Below, one piece after another: positions 43,841-52,470 of a DNA stretch of 64,000 nucleotides (position 1 is its first letter; every line of letters starts with the position of its first letter). Both the position numbers and the translations under genes were made by a program. Source of the DNA: Marinimicrobium sp038419845 (GTDB taxonomy: Bacteria > Pseudomonadota > Gammaproteobacteria > Pseudomonadales > Cellvibrionaceae); assembly GCF_038419845.1 (NCBI RefSeq), contig NZ_JBCAQT010000004.1, positions 186,001 to 250,000 of the forward strand, in the 5' to 3' direction. The notes beneath the pieces were generated by a model that saw only the letters and a program-made list of their open reading frames with translations, did no database searches and had not been told where the DNA came from.

Positions 43841-44659
43841 TTACGGGGGATTGATCGACCGGAAAACTGCCTGAAGCGCGCTGTAAGCGGAAAAGGCCAG
43901 CAACCCGAGGCCCATTGCGCCCAGCAGGATCCGACCGTGGGTGTGCGCAAGCAACCAGTCCAGCGCGCCCTCGAGTCCTTGCGTCTCGTCCGGGTTCACG
44001 CTCCAGGCGCTCAGAATCAGAAGATAGCCGATGATGAGGAAAACGATGCCGCGAGCGTAGAGGCCCGTGCGACAAACCGGATCGGTCCAGTGCTGTTTGT
44101 CAGCTGGAATTTTCAGAAACCGGTCGTACATCTTCCGATAGCCCTTGACAAGGTGCATCACACCCGCACCCAGCACTGTGATGCCAACGAGCACTACCGC
44201 CCCGCGGCCCGCCGGTTGTGCCATCAGCCGGGCGACCCAGGTTCGAGAACCGCTGTCGCCACCGTCGTCGCCGATGAAGGCGCCCAGCGTGAAGACGATG
44301 TCGAACATGACCAACGCCAGAAAAAGGTGCAGGGCGCAGCTGACCAGAAGCCCCGCGCGCACGACGAGCCCCTTGAGCGATCGGCCGTGCCCATCGGTGT
44401 CGAATACCGCCTCGGCAAAGCGCCACATTGAATAGCACAATAGTCCGACGAGGATCACCACCAGCAGAGTCGAACCGCCCGGGTGACCCAGAAGCTCACT
44501 GAGTGCGCCGCGAGTACTCTTCGGTGTCATCATCAGCGCAAACACAGCCACCAGCACGTAAACGGCCGCGCGCGCGCCATAACCTACCCGTGCCAGCAAC
44601 GTGAAAATCCGCTCGTAGGTCTCGACCAAACGACTGCCGCGTGCCCGTGTCGATGTCAT
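43841..44659 (-). CDS. DUF1206 membrane protein
   Basis: A 272-residue integral membrane protein with six hydrophobic segments in three pairs and DUF1206-type motifs (LARVGYGARAAVYVLVAVFAL; GVMHLVKGYRKMYDRFLK; GLYARGIVFLIIGYLL). The function is unknown. I placed the start at 44659, where the ATG overlaps the stop of the PAP2 gene (ATGA), with AGGA upstream; the frame opens at 44701. It is the second gene of a PAP2-DUF1206 unit in the island. Confidence 0.87.
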   Translation of the reverse strand: MTSTRARGSRLVETYERIFTLLARVGYGARAAVYVLVAVFALMMTPKSTRGALSELLGHPGGSTLLVVILVGLLCYSMWRFAEAVFDTDGHGRSLKGLVVRAGLLVSCALHLFLALVMFDIVFTLGAFIGDDGGDSGSRTWVARLMAQPAGRGAVVLVGITVLGAGVMHLVKGYRKMYDRFLKIPADKQHWTDPVCRTGLYARGIVFLIIGYLLILSAWSVNPDETQGLEGALDWLLAHTHGRILLGAMGLGLLAFSAYSALQAVFRSINPP

Positions 44660-45687
44660 GAGTCCTGCCTCGTTCCGGGGCTCTGAATCCGTGACCCGCA
44701 ACCGTCCTGATGGCCTTGCGCGCTGCGCCTGGAGCGGCTCAGCTCGGCGATGGCAAACCCGACCAGCAACCAGAACCCGCCCACCAGGAATCCGGCGAGC
44801 ACGTCGCTGGTGTAATGCAGGCTCAGCAGCATGCGACTGAAGCCGATGAGCACGACCAGTACCGCCGACCAGAATACGATTTCGAAGCGCCGCCGGACCG
44901 TGACCGCCTCGCGCGAGAGAACGTAGGCGATGAAGCCGTAGACGGCGATCGCGGCGGTGGCGTGGCCGCTGGGAAACGAAGGGGTGGCGGCCATGATGTC
45001 GGTCACCACTTCCGGGCGCTCGCGGCCAAAACCGTATTTACCGGCGTAGGTCGTGATATGCGAGCCAAGCACGACCACCCACAGCGGCATCACGAGATGG
45101 CGGTGGCGAAGCGCCATGAGCAGGCCGGTGGTGACGCCTGCCACGGCCACAACGGCCGACGTATTGGCCCATTCGGTGATAAAGGCAAAGACATGCACGA
45201 GTTCGTCCGTGCGGAATGCGCCCAGGGCATCGTTGATACGATTGTCCATTTCGACCAGTCCCTCGGACTCGCGCAGCTGATCGATCAGTCCACCGAGCAA
45301 GGCGGCGATGTAGACGGCGGCCAGCACCATCAACGTAAGCGCCAGCCCGGTAAACTTTCGTGGCGTCAGGCGTGCCTCGACAAGTGCCATGGTGCGTGGA
45401 AACTTCCCTCCCACGTGGGCGCGTGCCGAACGGAAGAGTTTACCCGGCCGCCCCGTGTTGGTCATTGTGCTGGCCCTGGTAATCAGATGATGGGTGCTCT
45501 TGAGCAACAGCCAGGACAGCCAACGGACCAGGACCAGGACGACAAACAACGTTGCCAGAAAGATCAGGTTTGTTTCCACATCGCGCTCCGGTGATGATGA
45601 ATCTCCTTGCAGGGTGTACCCGAACCCGGGCCCCTCGTCGGGCATACTGACGAACAGCAGCACGATGCCAGAGGACGCCGTGTACAT
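44656..45687 (-). CDS. PAP2-family membrane phosphatase
   Basis: A roughly 343-residue membrane protein with all three PAP2 signatures: KYGFGRERP, PSFPSGHA and SRMLLSLHYTSDVLAG, which supply the lysine, arginines and histidines of lipid phosphatases. Membrane segments lie before and between the motifs. It probably dephosphorylates phosphatidic acid, PGP or undecaprenyl pyrophosphate at the membrane. The frame opens at 45777 but has no ribosome-binding site there; I prefer the ATG at 45687 preceded by AAGG. It is divergent from a YegS-like lipid kinase, a natural counterpart in lipid phosphate turnover. Confidence 0.87.
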   Translation of the reverse strand: MYTASSGIVLLFVSMPDEGPGFGYTLQGDSSSPERDVETNLIFLATLFVVLVLVRWLSWLLLKSTHHLITRASTMTNTGRPGKLFRSARAHVGGKFPRTMALVEARLTPRKFTGLALTLMVLAAVYIAALLGGLIDQLRESEGLVEMDNRINDALGAFRTDELVHVFAFITEWANTSAVVAVAGVTTGLLMALRHRHLVMPLWVVVLGSHITTYAGKYGFGRERPEVVTDIMAATPSFPSGHATAAIAVYGFIAYVLSREAVTVRRRFEIVFWSAVLVVLIGFSRMLLSLHYTSDVLAGFLVGGFWLLVGFAIAELSRSRRSAQGHQDGCGSRIQSPGTRQDS

Positions 45688-45946
45688 GATGGCGCCTTGC
45701 CCATGGCGTTTGTGCGACGGCTGAGTGTCACCGAACTTTCCGCGTATACCACCAGTGTACTGGTCTGATATCATCAATTAATATCAAAGTACCAGAATGT
45801 ACACCAGATAGCCACGAGGGCTCGCCTTCGGATACGTTCGGAGTCCCGCCTGTGTTATCCACCGAACATATTCGGCGTATGCTTTCACCTATGATAAAAG
45901 CCTCGCATAAAAAAAGACCCGTTACCCGTGTCCATGGACGGCGGAA

Positions 45947-46822
45947 ATGAGCCAGACTTGCTCGACTTTGCTGATCACCAACGCCGGTAGCAGCCGCGAA
46001 GATGATGAGATCCACCAGGCAATAGAGCGCCTGCAGCAGGCCGGGCCGGTCGATGTGGTTCGACCCGAAAACGCCGCCGCCTTGCCGGAGGCTATCCGCC
46101 AGCGAGGAGACCAGTACGACCGCATCGTCCTGAGCGGCGGAGACGGCACGATCAACCTCGCCCTGGACGCTCTTGTGGAAGTCGACCGGCCCGTCGGTAT
46201 TCTGCCGATGGGCACGGCCAACGACCTGGCGCGCTCGCTGGACATTCCCCCAAAGATGGAACGCGCCGTCGATATTATCCTGGCCGGCCACCTGCGCCGG
46301 ATCGACGTGGGCTGCGCCAACGGGGAGAGCTTCATCAACGCCATCGGTATCGGCATGGGCCCGGAGATGACACGGGAGATGGATGCTGAATCCAAGTCGC
46401 AGCTCGGCGTGCTGGCCTACTTGAAGGGTATCGTGCAGGTTCTGCAGCATCGGCACTTTTTCCACGCCCGCATCGAAAGCGAAGAGCACTCGCGTGAAGG
46501 CGAGTATATGCAGATCACAATCGCAAACGGCATTCACTACGGTGGCGGTATGACTATCGCCAAGGACGCCGAGCTCGATGACGGCCGGTTGGACGTACTG
46601 CTGGTGCCGAAACAGAGTCGTTTGAGCCTGCTGCGCCATGCGCATCGCTTCCGCACCGGCATCACGCACGCGGCTGACACCGTCACGCATTGGCGCTGTC
46701 GCAATATCCGCATCGAAACCGACACGACGATGGAAGTCACCGCGGACGGCGAGTTTCTGACCGAAACGCCTGTCGAGTGCCGCATCTTTCCCTCATGCCT
46801 GTCGATCTATGCGCCACACTAG
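45947..46822 (+). CDS. YegS/diacylglycerol kinase-family lipid kinase
   Basis: A 291-residue lipid kinase with the catalytic glycine-rich motif VLSGGDGTINLAL (near residue 65) and ILPMGTANDLARSL (near 90), both typical of YegS/BmrU/DAGK proteins; the C-terminal beta sandwich ends with TADGEFLTETPVECRI. It phosphorylates diacylglycerol-like lipids at the membrane. It is divergent from the PAP2 phosphatase, suggesting a linked lipid-phosphate function. Its stop codon abuts an alcohol dehydrogenase remnant. The Shine-Dalgarno is weak (GGCGGAA). Confidence 0.9.
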   Translation: MSQTCSTLLITNAGSSREDDEIHQAIERLQQAGPVDVVRPENAAALPEAIRQRGDQYDRIVLSGGDGTINLALDALVEVDRPVGILPMGTANDLARSLDIPPKMERAVDIILAGHLRRIDVGCANGESFINAIGIGMGPEMTREMDAESKSQLGVLAYLKGIVQVLQHRHFFHARIESEEHSREGEYMQITIANGIHYGGGMTIAKDAELDDGRLDVLLVPKQSRLSLLRHAHRFRTGITHAADTVTHWRCRNIRIETDTTMEVTADGEFLTETPVECRIFPSCLSIYAPH

Positions 46823-46956
46823 ATCGGGCGGTGGTGCCCTTCACCATCGCTTGCGGCGACTGCTTCTTCTGCAACAAGCATCTTTACTTGCTGTGCTACG
46901 AGTCCAATTCCAACGCCAAGCAGGACGGGTGCATCAAGGTGGTAATGACGCCGTAG
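46822..46956 (+). pseudogene. Remnant of a zinc-dependent alcohol dehydrogenase
   Basis: The frame reads DRAVVPFTIACGDCFFCNKH and continues with the fourth cysteine, giving the C-x2-C-x2-C-x7-C structural-zinc pattern of medium-chain alcohol dehydrogenases. It then jumps to DGCIKVVMTP and a stop, which resembles the C-terminal end of the same family. The start and the whole coenzyme domain between are missing, so it is an internally deleted relic. Confidence 0.7.
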
Positions 46957-47372
46957 CTGAACGTTGGTATCCGATCAGAGGGTCAGCCAAGACACCCAAA
47001 GCGCCGGCCGTTCCGATTGCGGATAGAGAAAGCTAACGCGGTCGACGCCGCTATTTGGCATCTGCAAGTCGAGCAACTAGGCGATGGGTCACTCTCGAGA
47101 ATCTCCCGGATGACCGAGACGGGCCTGATTTAGCCGAGAAAATCGTGGGCGTGAATGTCCTGGTTTTTGGTCTGCGCGCCGAGATCAGATAATCGCACTG
47201 CCATTCGGGGAACATCACGAAGTCGCTGGCGAGCGCTCAGTGCGGTACTGCACCGACACAGCGATCATCATTTATCAAATTAGTCGTTGAGATAATACTT
47301 TGGCGCTCCTGCCTGTGCGTGATGATCAGATCGGACGGGTGATTTGCTGCCCCAACAATGGAGAAGCTAACG
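46957..47372. other. Degenerate intergenic stretch
   Basis: About 415 bp with no supportable gene. The last part (47235-47340) holds the long upstream element shared with 52341-52440. The rest shows short broken frames only, as expected for decayed sequence after the alcohol dehydrogenase remnant. Confidence 0.5.
47235..47340 (+). repeat. Island upstream element, copy 2
   Basis: About 105 bp alignable with 52341-52440: GCTCAGTGCG...CACCGAC, CGATCAT, then TCGTTGAGATAATACTTTGG and ATCAGATCGG. It ends just upstream of the CALRGC flavoprotein start. The GAGATAAT part could hold a -10 element. A short third match lies at 41328. Confidence 0.6.
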
Positions 47373-48728
47373 ATGACCGACAAAACCTATGACCTGATCG
47401 TGATCGGCACTGGCACCGCCGCATCGGTGAGCGCGTTCAGCTGCCGCAAGGCAGGCTGGTCAGTGGCGGTAATCGACCACCGGCCCTTCGGAGGCACTTG
47501 CGCGCTGCGCGGCTGCGACCCCAAGAAGGTGCTGATCGCCGCTACTGAGGTGATCGACGGTCTCGAGCGGATGGGCGCCATCGACACCCTGCAAGGAGAG
47601 GCTCGCATCGACTGGGCCGCGCTACAGCGCCACAAGCGTTCGTTCACCGACCCGGTGCCAGACACGCGCGAGCAGGCGTATGGCAAGCAGGGGATTGATG
47701 CCTGGCACGGCCGCGCTCGATTCACCGGCAGCAACACGGTCGTGGTCGACGACACGGCGCTCACCGCCAGACACATCGTCATTGCCGCTGGCGCCGAGCC
47801 GGCCCGATTGCCGATCGAGGGCGTCGAACATCTGGTCCTGAGCAATGACTTCCTGGAGCTGGAACAGCTGCCGCATCGTATCGTGCTGGTCGGCGGCGGT
47901 TATATCGGCTTCGAGTTCGCGCACATCGCGGCCCGGGCCGGCGCCGAGGTTACGATTCTCAATCGGAGCAAGCGGCCGTTGGCGGGCTTCGACCCGGATC
48001 TGGCCCGCTTGCTGATCGAACGCACCCGCGCGCTCGGAGTGGACGTACGGCTCGGCCATGAGGTCAAGGCGGTGCACAAGACCGGCAGCGGCTTCGAGGT
48101 TCAGGCCGACGGCCCGGAGGGTCGTGTGGACATTGGCACCGATCTCGTCATCCACAGTGCCGGCCGCGTTCCGGCACTGGCGTCACTGGATCTGGATAAG
48201 GCCGGTATCTCACACGAAAAGGGCAAACTGAAGCTGGACGGGCATCTGCGCAGCACCTCCAACCCGGCGGTGTACGCGGCCGGTGACGCCGCCGGCGGCC
48301 CCTTGCCGTTGACGCCGGTGGCCGCGCTCGAGGCCCATGCGGTGATCGATAACCTGCTCGGGAACAAAGACGCCACGGTCGACTACACGGGCATCCCCAG
48401 CGTTGTGTTTACGCTGCCGTCGCTGGCACGCGTGGGCCTGCTGGAGGCCGAGGCCAAGGAGCAGGGCCTGCGCTTCAAGGTGAAGCACGAAAGCGTGCCC
48501 GGCTGGTTTACCGCACGGCGCGTCAACGAGTCGTGCTACGGGCACAAGGTCCTGGTCGAAGAGGATAGTGGGAAAATCCTTGGCGCCCATCTGGTCGGCC
48601 CGGAGGCCAGCGAGGTGATCAACCTGTTCGGCTTTGCGATGCGCAGCGGCCTCACTGCGGATGCCCTTCGTTATGCCACCTTCGCCTATCCCACGGCGAC
48701 CTCGGATATCGACTCCATGCTGCCATGA
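47373..48728 (+). CDS. Flavoprotein disulfide reductase-like NAD(P)/FAD oxidoreductase (CALRGC type)
   Basis: A 451-residue class I flavoprotein: FAD motif LIVIGTGTAASVSAFSCRK, redox pair GGTCALRGCDPKK near residue 43, NAD(P) motif IVLVGGGYIGFEFAHIA and VYAAGDAAGG. The C-terminal dimerisation domain lacks the usual His-Glu pair of lipoamide dehydrogenase (its end reads YATFAYPTATSDIDSML), so the thiol substrate must differ or the enzyme acts as a mercuric/glutathione reductase-like protein. I chose the ATG at 47373 with GGAG 7 nt upstream. Preceded by island element copy 2. Confidence 0.9.
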   Translation: MTDKTYDLIVIGTGTAASVSAFSCRKAGWSVAVIDHRPFGGTCALRGCDPKKVLIAATEVIDGLERMGAIDTLQGEARIDWAALQRHKRSFTDPVPDTREQAYGKQGIDAWHGRARFTGSNTVVVDDTALTARHIVIAAGAEPARLPIEGVEHLVLSNDFLELEQLPHRIVLVGGGYIGFEFAHIAARAGAEVTILNRSKRPLAGFDPDLARLLIERTRALGVDVRLGHEVKAVHKTGSGFEVQADGPEGRVDIGTDLVIHSAGRVPALASLDLDKAGISHEKGKLKLDGHLRSTSNPAVYAAGDAAGGPLPLTPVAALEAHAVIDNLLGNKDATVDYTGIPSVVFTLPSLARVGLLEAEAKEQGLRFKVKHESVPGWFTARRVNESCYGHKVLVEEDSGKILGAHLVGPEASEVINLFGFAMRSGLTADALRYATFAYPTATSDIDSMLP

Positions 48729-48755
48729 ATGGCGACAGCCAGAACGCCTGCCTGG

Positions 48756-49493
48756 TCAGAGCGGCTGCTTGGTGGGGCGGATAATAATCTCGTTAACATC
48801 AACATCCGCCGGCTGTTCGATGGCGTAAGTAATCGCCCGCGCAATCGCATCAGCGTCAATGGCCATCTCGTACATCTCATCCACACCCTTGGCGGTATCG
48901 GGGTCGCTGATTTTACGGGTCAGCTCCGTCGCCACGGCCCCCGGCGAGATATTGGTAGAGCGGATTTCCCCATCGCCTTCCTGGCGAAGGCCTTCTGATA
49001 ACGCCTTCACGGCATACTTGGTCGCGGAGTAGACGGCGGACGCGGGAAACACCTTATGCCCGGCTACCGACGAAAGATTGATGATGTGGCCGACATGCTG
49101 CTCACGCATGGTCGGCAGAACCGCAGCGATGCCGTAGAGCACACCCCTGATATTGACGTCGACCATTTTATCCCACTCGTCGACCTTGAGTTCATCGAGT
49201 GGCGACAACGGCATCAGGCCAGCGTTATTAACCAGCACGTCGATGCGGCCATAGGCTTCCTTCGCCGCCTTGGCCAGTGACTCAACCTGAGCGCGGTCAG
49301 TGACGTCGGTCACTTGGTAGATCGCTTCACCGCCCTGCTCCTTGATAGCGTCACGCAGCTCCACAAGGCGTTCCTCGCGTCGGGCGGCAAGCACCAGCTT
49401 AGCGCCGCTCCTGGCCAGGCGGTGGGCGGTGGCTTTACCGAGACCACTGCTGGCGCCAGTTATGATAACGACTTTGCCATTGATTTCTGACAT
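48756..49493 (-). CDS. Short-chain dehydrogenase/reductase
   Basis: A 245-residue classical SDR: cofactor motif TGASSGLGKA, NNAG near residue 88, serine in INLSSVAG and the catalytic YSATK near 153. The arginine in AARREER after the second strand favours NADP. It ends with NEIIIRPTKQPL. I chose the ATG at 49493 because AGGAG lies 8 nt upstream; the frame opens at 49643. A decayed copy of its 3' end remains at 52238-52273. It is probably transcribed with the NmrA-like and aldehyde dehydrogenase genes, all on this strand. Confidence 0.9.
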   Translation of the reverse strand: MSEINGKVVIITGASSGLGKATAHRLARSGAKLVLAARREERLVELRDAIKEQGGEAIYQVTDVTDRAQVESLAKAAKEAYGRIDVLVNNAGLMPLSPLDELKVDEWDKMVDVNIRGVLYGIAAVLPTMREQHVGHIINLSSVAGHKVFPASAVYSATKYAVKALSEGLRQEGDGEIRSTNISPGAVATELTRKISDPDTAKGVDEMYEMAIDADAIARAITYAIEQPADVDVNEIIIRPTKQPL

Positions 49494-49575
49494 GAGTTTT
49501 TCTCCTGTAAATATGAATTTTTGAAGGTTGCGAATTAAAAGTCGCGAGCCGGTTATCACGCCTGCTATGCGACGG

Positions 49576-50178
49576 TCAGGCGGACTGCATATCCTGCGCC
49601 ATACCGTCGTAACAGCCTGTAGTGGCCGCCTCTGCCAGCACATAGGCCACGTCCGCTCGGGAGGCCTTTGCAGATTTGTCGACGTCCTCGCCCAGGATCA
49701 CATCCCCGCCGCGCCCGTCGTTGGTCAATGCCACGGGGCGCAGGATCGAGTAAGTCATTCCAGAGCCCTTGAGGTACTTATCCGCTTCATGTTTCGCATT
49801 CAGGTAAGGGGCTATGTCGCCCGTGGGGTTGGACTGGTCTGCCCCTATCGAGCTGAGCATTACGAAGCGTTTGACGCCTGATTCTCGGGCCAGATCGATC
49901 AGGCGTTTGGCGCCGTCCCGATCCACTTTTTTGGTCATTTCAGGGCCCGTGGACCCGCCGGATCCTGCCGCAAAGATAACCGCCTCCATGCCATCGCAAA
50001 CCCCGGCTTGCAGGTCGGCCAAATCACCAAGGCGCAACTCTACGCCCTTGGGGAGCGCACTGGTGTCAGAGCTTTCGCGAACAAGTGCTGTCGGCTTATG
50101 GCCCTGATCAATCAGGTATTGGACCAGGTTCCGGCCCGTTTTGCCGGTGGCACCGGCGACAAGGATGGTCATGCTCAT
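49576..50178 (-). CDS. NAD(P)-binding atypical SDR (NmrA/SDR_a5-like)
   Basis: A 200-residue Rossmann-fold protein with TILVAGATGKTGRNLVQYLI at the N-terminus, LRLGDLADLQAG near residue 50 and YLNAKHEADKYLKGSGMTYSILRP near 125, the pattern of NmrA-like/flavin-reductase-like atypical SDRs. The start ATG at 50178 has AAGGA upstream. Some members are NADPH sensors, others reductases. It lies between the aldehyde dehydrogenase (upstream) and the SDR (downstream) on the same strand, suggesting one aldehyde or carbonyl detoxification unit. Confidence 0.88.
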   Translation of the reverse strand: MSMTILVAGATGKTGRNLVQYLIDQGHKPTALVRESSDTSALPKGVELRLGDLADLQAGVCDGMEAVIFAAGSGGSTGPEMTKKVDRDGAKRLIDLARESGVKRFVMLSSIGADQSNPTGDIAPYLNAKHEADKYLKGSGMTYSILRPVALTNDGRGGDVILGEDVDKSAKASRADVAYVLAEAATTGCYDGMAQDMQSA

Positions 50179-50231
50179 AGAGAAATCCTTACAGTTGAAT
50201 GTTGAATGAAATGGGCGAGGTTCCGGGCTGG

Positions 50232-51608
50232 TCACGGCAGGAAAATCGACTTTACGTTGACGAACTCCTTCATGCCAAAGCCGCCGTGTTCCCGCCCGTG
50301 TCCGGAATTCTTGACACCGCCAAAGGGCATATTCGGATCAGCGGCCCCGAACGAATTGATGTGAATCATGCCCGTGTCGAAGTAATCGCGGGCCAGTTTC
50401 AGGGCACGTTCCTCGTCCTTTGAAAAGATTCCTCCGCCCAGGCCATAGCGGCTTTCATTGGCCAGTCGCATGGCGTCTTCATCATCTCTGGCACGGATAA
50501 TTGAGGCGACAGGTCCGAAGATTTCATCGTCGTAGGCGGGCATTCCGGGCGTGAGATCTGCCAACACCGTGGAAGGGTAATAGGCACCCACGCCGTCTGG
50601 CGCTTCGCCGCCGCAGAGGACTTTTGCGCCCTTGGCGACACTGGCGTCCACCTGCTCCTTAACTGTGTCAAACTGGTCCTGACTGGAAAGCGGGCCAAGC
50701 TGACTGTTCTTATCCGTGGGATCGCCCATGACGATGTCTTTCATCTGAGCGACGAAAGCATCGACAAAGGCATCATAGACCTCGTCGGTCACGATGAACC
50801 GCTTGGCGGAAATGCAGGTCTCTCCGTTGTTGTAAAGCCGCCCCATGACTGAAAACTCCACCGCCGTTTCGATGTCGGCATCCTGAAGTACCAGGTAAGC
50901 ATCATTCGACCCCAGTTCCAACACGGTTTTTTTCAGTGCTTTGGCGGCCACTGCCCCGATGTGTTGCCCGGCCCCGTCGCTGCCGGTCAGCGTGACACCA
51001 CGGACCTTGGGGTGGGCGATCAGATTATCGCTGGTGTCGTGGTCAATCACGATCACCTGAAACAAGTTCTCGGGCAGGCCCGCCTCAATGCATAATTCGC
51101 GCAGGCGCAGGCCAGCCCCCGTGCAGATGCTGGCGTGCTTCAGAACACAGCCGTTGCCAGCCATCAGATTTGCCGCCAATACCCGAACCGGCTGGTACAG
51201 GGGAAAGTTCCAGGGCTGAATCGAGTAAATGACGCCAACGGGCTGATAGCTGACGACGCCGCGCTTTCCGTTGAGCCCCTGCTCACGCTCTTCATCGGCC
51301 AAAACATCGGGTCCGCTTTCAGCGGTGTAGTCAAAGATCGCCGCACAAAGCTCGACCTCAATGCGTCCGTCTTTCAGAAGCTTGCCGGTTTCGTTGGTCA
51401 TAAGGACAGCCAACTCGTCGGCATTATCACGCAATTTTTGACCGATTTTCTTAAGATAAACAGCCCGGTCCTTGTGGGTCAGTTCGCGCCATGCCAGAAA
51501 AGCCACGTGACACGCCTCAAGCCGATCAGTCGCTTCCTCTTCTGACATTATTTCGTAGCTTTTGATGTCTTTTCCTGTTGCAGGGTTGATGGTGGTGATT
51601 GTCGACAT
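50232..51608 (-). CDS. NAD(P)-dependent aldehyde dehydrogenase (succinate-semialdehyde type)
   Basis: A 458-residue aldehyde dehydrogenase: VIYSIQPWNFPLYQPVR, general base in LELGSNDAYLVL, catalytic cysteine in NNGETCISAKRFI and the end motif PFGGVKNSGHGREHG. It is shorter than typical ALDHs (about 480-500) and close to the succinate-semialdehyde dehydrogenase GabD/Sad type. I chose the ATG at 51608 because GAGGAG lies just upstream and the family N-terminus (TINPATGKDI) follows; the open frame to 52019 runs into a transporter remnant. First gene of the ALDH-NmrA-SDR unit. Confidence 0.92.
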   Translation of the reverse strand: MSTITTINPATGKDIKSYEIMSEEEATDRLEACHVAFLAWRELTHKDRAVYLKKIGQKLRDNADELAVLMTNETGKLLKDGRIEVELCAAIFDYTAESGPDVLADEEREQGLNGKRGVVSYQPVGVIYSIQPWNFPLYQPVRVLAANLMAGNGCVLKHASICTGAGLRLRELCIEAGLPENLFQVIVIDHDTSDNLIAHPKVRGVTLTGSDGAGQHIGAVAAKALKKTVLELGSNDAYLVLQDADIETAVEFSVMGRLYNNGETCISAKRFIVTDEVYDAFVDAFVAQMKDIVMGDPTDKNSQLGPLSSQDQFDTVKEQVDASVAKGAKVLCGGEAPDGVGAYYPSTVLADLTPGMPAYDDEIFGPVASIIRARDDEDAMRLANESRYGLGGGIFSKDEERALKLARDYFDTGMIHINSFGAADPNMPFGGVKNSGHGREHGGFGMKEFVNVKSIFLP

Positions 51609-51735
51609 GGTCGCTCCTCGCGGATCTGACAGGTAAATGCAGGGCGGTGCCGTGCATTTGTTTCCCACGTCGGCGTTGGTGCTGTTGGTGGCCGTCGTTG
51701 GGTCGGTGCAAGGATTTTCACCCCGTCGGCGGGAT

Positions 51736-51757
51736 CTGTCTGTTGGATAGCCAACGC
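51736..51757. repeat. Small hairpin repeat (variant 1)
   Basis: CTGTCTGTTGGATAGCCAACGC contains the inverted repeat GTTGG-ATAG-CCAAC (51742-51755). It aligns with 52286-52307, where both arms differ at matching positions (GTTCG-ATAA-CGAAC), so pairing is preserved. Confidence 0.5.
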
Positions 51758-51823
51758 ATACCCCGAGATCATGGGCGGCAACAGAGTTAGCCGCATGGAC
51801 CACTTGCGTTATCAGGGGCTCAT

Positions 51824-52175
51824 TCAATGGATCATCATCGTCCCCATCAAGCCGAGCAGAAAACCCGCTACTGCGCTCATAGTGGGAAAACTGTCTCGCT
51901 CGCCATGAGCCTTCGGCGCAATATCCTCGAAGATCAAATACAAAATACCGCCACTGGAGAACAGCACGATCGTCGAGAGGGCCGACCCGCTTTAAGACAG
52001 GAACACAAAGCCTACCCACGCTGCCAATGGCCCTACCAGTGAAACCACGAGAAAGATCATCAGCAAGCGGCCTCGCAATCCTATAGTTCCATGGCTCTCA
52101 CGATAGGCAGCAAATCCTTCTGGCATATTCTTCAGCGCAATCAGCCCTGCCATCCACGCCAGTACGAGGGTTCAC
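51824..52175 (-). pseudogene. Remnant of a ZIP-family metal transporter
   Basis: The minus-strand frame ending at 51824 reads LVLAWMAGLIALKNMPEGFA, an internal stretch of membrane helices, an in-frame TAA at 51992-51994, then GGILYLIFEDIAPKAHGERD and SFPTMSAVAGFLLGLMGTMM to the stop. The KNMPEG motif and the HGER-SFPTxSAVxGFLLGLxG end are typical of ZIP zinc/iron transporters. The N-terminal half is missing and the stop disrupts the rest. Confidence 0.8.
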
Positions 52176-52237
52176 TCCATAGATAGTGCCGTCATTGATT
52201 TCTGCGCTTGTCCATATTAGTGCATTTAACTGACAAG

Positions 52238-52273
52238 TCAGAGCGGCTGTCTGGCGCAGTGGATAATCAGGTA
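52238..52273 (-). pseudogene. Short remnant of an SDR 3' end
   Basis: This short minus-strand frame reads YLIIHCARQPL then stop and matches the SDR end at 48756 (EIIIRPTKQPL) at most bases. No further homology extends upstream. A minor scar of a duplicated or rearranged SDR gene. Confidence 0.4.
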
Positions 52274-52285
52274 TTGGAACGGGGA

Positions 52286-52307
52286 CTGTCTGTTCGATAA
52301 CGAACGC
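52286..52307. repeat. Small hairpin repeat (variant 2)
   Basis: CTGTCTGTTCGATAACGAACGC contains GTTCG-ATAA-CGAAC (52292-52305). Compared with the variant at 51736 the stem carries paired substitutions, suggesting a conserved dyad or RNA hairpin. GTTCGATAACG is also seen on the minus strand within the short element at 41328-41352. Confidence 0.5.
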
Positions 52308-52340
52308 TAGAACCTCGCCTGATTTCCCGTTGTCTTTTCG

Positions 52341-52440
52341 GCTTAGTGCGACAACGAACCGACGCGGCGATCGTAATCTCTTAAATTGGTTGCGGAGATA
52401 ATGCTATGGCGTTACTGCCATGTAAGTACCGATCAAATCG
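52341..52440 (+). repeat. Island upstream element, copy 3
   Basis: GCTTAGTGCG...CGAACCGAC, CGATCGTAAT, GTTGCGGAGATAATGCTATGG and GATCAAATCGG align along about 100 bp with copy 2 (47235-47340). Like copy 2, it ends just before a coding start, here the broken small membrane protein at 52471. Confidence 0.6.
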
Positions 52441-52470
52441 GGGCGCCAAAAACCAATCAAGGAGAAGAAT

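Noticed and set aside
51609..52019. N-terminal extension of the aldehyde dehydrogenase frame
   Set aside because: The ALDH fold starts at 51608 with a good ribosome-binding site; the upstream part is out of frame over a ZIP transporter relic.
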